This document shows, in pieces, positions 27,601 through 33,600 of a DNA stretch of 52,449 nucleotides. The translations under genes and the position numbers were made by a program. Below the pieces are notes generated by a model. The model was given only the letters and a program-made list of their open reading frames with translations, searched no databases and had not been told where the DNA came from. The stretch is taken from positions 1-52,449 of the forward strand of contig JAUCBJ010006428.1 of NCBI GenBank assembly GCA_032718475.1, given 5' to 3'. The stretch comes from Nemertoderma westbladi (Eukaryota; Xenacoelomorpha; Nemertodermatida; Nemertodermatidae). Every line of letters starts with the position of its first letter. Positions within the stretch are counted from its first letter, which is position 1.

Positions 27601-30600
27601 ATAGTATAGTATAGTATAGTAGTAGTATAAAGTATAGTATAGTATAGTATAAAGTATAGTATAGTATAGTATAGTATAGTATAGTAGTAGTATAGTATAG
27701 TATAGTATAGTATAGTATAGTATAGTATAGTATAGTATAGTATAGTATAGTATAGTATAGTATAGTATAGTATAGTATAGTATAGTATAGTATAGTATAG
27801 TATAGTATAGTATAAGTATAGTATAGTATAGTATAGTATAGTATAGTATAGTATAGTATAGTATAGTATAGTATAGTAGTATATAAAGTATAGTATAGTA
27901 GTAGTATAGTATAGTATAGTAGTAGTATAGTATAGTATAGTATAGTATAGTATAGTATAGTATAGTATAGTATAGTATAGTATAGTATAAAGTATAGTAT
28001 AGTATAGTAAATAGTATAGTATAGTATAGTATAGTATAGTATAGTAGTAGTATAGTATAGTATAGTAGTAGTATAGTATAGTATAGTATAGTATAGTATA
28101 GTATAGTATAGTATAGTATAGTATAGTATAGTATAGTATAGTATAGTATAGATATAGTATAGTATAGTATAGTATAGTATAGTATAGTATAGTATAGTAT
28201 AGTATAGTATAGTATAGTATAGTTAGTATAGTATAGTATAGTATGGTATAGTATAGTATAGTATAGTATAGTATAAAGTATAGTATAGTAGTAGTATAAA
28301 GTATAGTATAGTATAGTATAGTATATTTTAGTATAGTATAGTATAGTATAGTATAGTATAGTATAGTATAGTATAGTATAGTATAGTATAGTATAGTATA
28401 GATATAGTATAGTATAGTATAGTATAGTATAGTATAGTAGTAGTATAGTATAGTTAGTATAGATATAGTATAGTATAGTATAGTATAGTATAGTATAGTA
28501 TAGTATAGTATAGTATAGTAGTAACCCAGACCGGACTCACCCAGACCGGACTCAACCAGACCGGACTCACCCAGACCGGACTCACCCGGACCGGACTCAC
28601 CCAGAGCGGACTCACCCAGAGCGGACTCCAGGACCGGACTCATTCAGACCGGACTCACCCAGACCGGACTCGACCAGACCGGACTCACCTGGACCGGACT
28701 CACTCAGACCGGACTCACCCAGACCGGACTCACCCAGACCGGACTCACCCAGACCGGACTCACCCAGACCGGACTCACCCAGACCGGACTCACCCTGACC
28801 GGACTCACCCAGACCGGACTCACCTCGACCGGAATCACCCAGATCGGACTCACCCAGACCGGACTCACCCAGACCGAACTCACCTGGACCGGACTCACCT
28901 GGACCGGACTCACCCAGACCGAACTCACCCAGAGCGGACTCACCCAGACCGAACTCACCCAGACCGGACTCACCTGGACCGAGCTGATTTTACTGTTATC
29001 GGACGAAGTAAACTGGAGGTCGACATAGAGGTACTTATACTTTCCACATCGGATTCCAAGTCTGAGGTTTGGCGATCCGATTTAAATCTGAGTAGATTAG
29101 GTAAACTGCGGCGTAGAGACGGAACCGCAATCTTCAATCCACCGGAAGCTAAAAATAAACAATCAAGCAATTATTGGCAAACACAATTTAAATCAGAGTC
29201 ATTATTCAGTCTCATTTATTGATATTTACATAATATATAGACACGACCAATACAAAAGTATAAAAATTTTATAGGCAATTCTTTAAACTTATCTTACTTT
29301 TCAATATTTGTGATTTAATCACAATTTATATATATATATATTAATTTAAATATAATTTATCCAGCGTTAGTCGTCAGATTTACAGCCATGTTTCCCCTTT
29401 GCAGCACGGGGAGCTCCTCGATAGTGGCAAAGGATGTTGGCCCTTAAAAGGGCCGTTTTGGTTTGAGTTCAGTTTGATTATGCCACAGAATCACGACCTC
29501 TCTCTAAAAGTAACATCTCTGATCCTGTCAACCATACGTTTTTCTTCAGAGTCATCGAAGATTGCACTGGAACTTGTCATTTTAATTACTTCTGTTAGGC
29601 CTAATTCAGTAAAATTACCAAAGAAACACTACAGCACTAATACCGGTAACTGAATACTGTAATATATTGCAATACAGCAAAAGTCAGGCAGTAATAACTG
29701 TTTAAACAGGGCTGCAACCTGCAAAGCTGATGACTAACGCTGGATAAATTATATTTTTTTAAAATTGTGATTAAATCACAAATATTGAAAAGTAAGATAG
29801 GTTTAAGAATTGCCTATAAAATTTGTATACTTTTGTATTGGACCCTAAATTTTTGCATGCAAGCTCAGAATTAAATTATCTTTCGAATGGTATATTACTA
29901 CTAAGGTCATGCATGTCTGACAGTTTTGGCTGGCCAGGGGGGTGGGGGGATCATTATGGAACACCCGGTATATCTGCCCAGTTACAGCTGAAATGGATAA
30001 CAAATAACGAAATGAGAGAAGGTTTTTACTTTCAGATATTTCGATCTCTACCGGTATACTGTAGAAGTGTTATGGAGTACCGTCCAACAAAGAAGTTTTT
30101 TAGAACATGGGCTGTCTGTCCACCATGCTTATTTATTCCATCCCATCATAGTAGACATGTACCGAACAACAAGAGTCCCACAAGAAATGAAAACAAATAA
30201 GTTGGTGCCAGTTCCCAAGAAGGGCAACCTAACACTCTATGGTTCTTTTCGGGGAATCTCATTGATCTCGATTGCTGCAAAGCTATACAATAGGATTCTA
30301 TTAAATCGCACCAGGGATCCCATTGAGAGACTGCTCCGTGGAAATCAGAATGGGTTCCGTAAAGGTCGTGGGACCATGGAGCCCATTTTGGCACTTAGAA
30401 GGATAATTGAAGAATTATCAAAAAAGAAAGACAGGCATATCTGGCTGTTATCTTTGTTGACTTCTTCAAGGCCTTTGATTCAGTCTCTCGCTCACGTATG
30501 TTCAGCATACTTTCATTACATGGGATTCCTGATGAAATTATTGCAGCAATCAGATCAGTATACGATGGTTCGACAACATTTGTGTCTACTGTTGACGGTG

Positions 30601-33600
30601 ACACAGAACCATTTGAAGTGTTATGGGGCGTCCTCCAAGGAGACACACTTGCACCATTCTTGTTCATTATTGTAGTTGACTATGTTCTACGCATGTCCTT
30701 AGATCATCATAATGATGATGGGGTGATGATAACTCCACCTACTGGCTCCAGAAGTCGAGGAAATCCTGCCAAGTACCTAACTGATCTAGACTTTGCTGAT
30801 GACTTAGGAGTACTCTCAGAATCATTAGAGGGAGCCCAACGGCTCCTCAGCTCATTAGAACATGCTGCTTCTAGTGTTGGTCTTTTTATTAACTCCAGAA
30901 AGACCAAAATTCTGACAGTTAACTTTGAAAGTCCTCAGCAAGTCTCTGATTGGATGAGCATAAGCTCAAAGGATGGTATGCTTGAACATGTGGACGACTT
31001 CTGTTACCTGGGATCATGGATCCGGAAGTCAGGTGAGGACCTTCGAATACGTAAGGGAAAGGCATGGGCAGCCTTGAATAGGCTTTCCAGGATTTGGAAG
31101 TCACCGAGAATTAATCGGAAACATAAGGTCCGATTATTTAGAGCAGCAGTAGTTCCAGTACTCCTCTACGGGAGTCCATGCTGGGCTCTAACTGCTGAGG
31201 ACTCCAAATCTTAGGATGGCACATTCACAAGAATGCTACGCCGGGTTCATTGTGTCAAGTACAATGCACACATCTCCAACCAGACACTATATAACATTGG
31301 AGGTGTCTCATTGGTTCCCCCAAGCTTGACACTAGAACAAAATCGCCTCCGCTTTGCAGGTCATTGCTTTCGCCGTGAGGACCAGCCAGTGCATAATCTT
31401 GTACTTTGGCAGCCTCATGGAGTGAATAACCATGGTGGACAGCCCATGACTTTCTTGAGACGCATCTTAAAGGACACTGGCCTTAAAGATGCGGATGATC
31501 TAGCAAATGTCATGGGTGATAGGGAGTTGTGGCGGTGCAATTTTGTTGACAAGCCGGCACAGCATTCTTAAAAATGCAGCTGCAATGCAGCATGCCGATA
31601 CTAGTAGTAGTATTTATTCCATGATGCCGCCAAAGCACAAGATTATGCACTGGCTGGTCCTCAGGGCGAAAGCAATGTCCTGCAAAGCGGAGGCGGTACA
31701 GGTTAAAGTGTCAAGGTAGGGGAGACTAATTGAACACCTCCAATGTTGTATAGAGTCTGATTGGAGATGTGTTCATTGTACTTGACACAATGAACCCGGC
31801 GTAGCATTCTTGTGAATGTGCCATCCAGAGATTTCGTATCCATCTGCAGATAGAGCCCAGCATGGACTCCCATATAAGTCAATTGGGAATTCCTAGCTTT
31901 ATTCATATTCGCACTGTTGCAATCCGTAGTCTTTTTAAGAGATTACGATTTATGTCTGTAATATTGTTTTACCGGTTTTTACAATGGGCAGTATTGCGCG
32001 GTATAAATAATCGAACCTTGAGGTTCCGCTTTATTCTATGTGTGGGACTTACAAATCCTGGACAGAGTATTCAATGCTGCCCATGCCTTCCCCTTACGTA
32101 TCCAAAAGTGTTCAGCTGACATCATCCGCGTGCTCAAGCAAGTTTCCAATATTATATACCGAGTTTCCGATTAAACGAATTAAAATCAAGGAAACGGTGA
32201 AAGGTTTTCACTTTCACACATTTCGCCCTCTAGCGGCAGACTGGAAAACTGCAGTCGATAACAGAATTGGAGAAGGATTTCACTTTCAGACACTTCGCGC
32301 TCTAGCGGCAGACTACAGAACTGTAGATGGATTATACTCCTTTGAATGACTCACCTAACGGTGTAATACAAATCAGCCAAGCTTCAGCTTGAACGGATTA
32401 CAATTTTTTGTGCGTATTACTACTTATATATCATATTATCTTATACTGTTTTCTTTTGATTTCACATTTTTTTTCTTCCCAAACATTGGATTATAGGCTG
32501 GTTTACCGCCGGTTTATTTTCTTTTCTACACATCTGTGTTTTGTTTCTGTTATATTCTATATTGGTCGTATGTATGTTGTACTACACTCAGTTGTATATG
32601 TATGCTGTACTACACTCAGTTGTATATGTATACTGTACTACACTCAGTTGTATATGTATGCTGTACTACACCCAGTTGTATATGTATGCTGTACTACACT
32701 CAGTTGTATATGTATACTGTACTACACTTAGACAATGTTTAGTGTTAATCCTTCCATTACAACCGAAATTCTCAAATTTTACTTTCTATTTGCATGCCCC
32801 CCCCCCCCCCCCCCCCCCCCCGCTCTATCCAAGCTACTTTGGGGTCTGAATCTCTGATATGGATTCAGTGCGTTGTAACTACTTACAACTTAGCTTCTAG
32901 ATTAATAAAAACCGACTGTTATTACAGTTGCAATTAACATAAAAGGTAGATATGGGTGGAGTGGTTTTTTGAAGGGGTTGAGTAGTTGAGTGAATATTAT
33001 GGTTAATATATCCGCTAATTTTGGGCGTAGCTTGTTTGTGGCATAATATTGTACCTAAATCGAAGCCATTCAGTTTGAATTGTATTGTTTTGCTGTAAAG
33101 ATGCATTAAATGGCTACGCCTTCATTCGATACTCCCTAAAAGCATTCCTTAGTGGTTCAATCTATGAACGGAATTATAAATTTCGTTGTACAAAAATATC
33201 TGTACCTGAGATGAGACAACTGGTGGACACAAATTCCATGCCGGCGAATTAATATCTCATCTCAAAGTTGAATTAAAAATTAAGTGAAGGGTGCAGGTTA
33301 AAGTCGCACATTATTCTAACCAAAACAATAAACTACGGTGAATTTAACAGCTCACAGATTTTTTTCACCGGAGAGGAATGCATTTTGATTGCTCCCAGAG
33401 TTCCAGTTCCCCCCCCCCCCCCCCCCCCCTGCAAGAGTTTTAAAATTGGGTTTGGCTGGAAGGTTGCGTTGCAGAGATTCCCGTAAAGACATGCCAATAT
33501 TGCGTGCAAGATTCACAAGTTGGGTAGCAGTAGTAGTAGTAGTATAACCAGAGAGTTTTATTTTATCGTTATTATTTAGTCACTTAACCACGGTAATATA

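Noticed and set aside
25905-28643. 912-codon open frame on the minus strand
   Set aside because: Pure consequence of the TATAG pentamer having no stop codons on that strand; repetitive YTILY sequence with no domain.
28704-28973. Open frame of VWVSP repeats
   Set aside because: Product of the 15-bp donor array; it starts directly after the exon 3 splice donor and is intronic.
32408-32849. Overlapping Cys/Tyr-rich plus frames
   Set aside because: Created by the 28-bp minisatellite followed by a poly-C tract.
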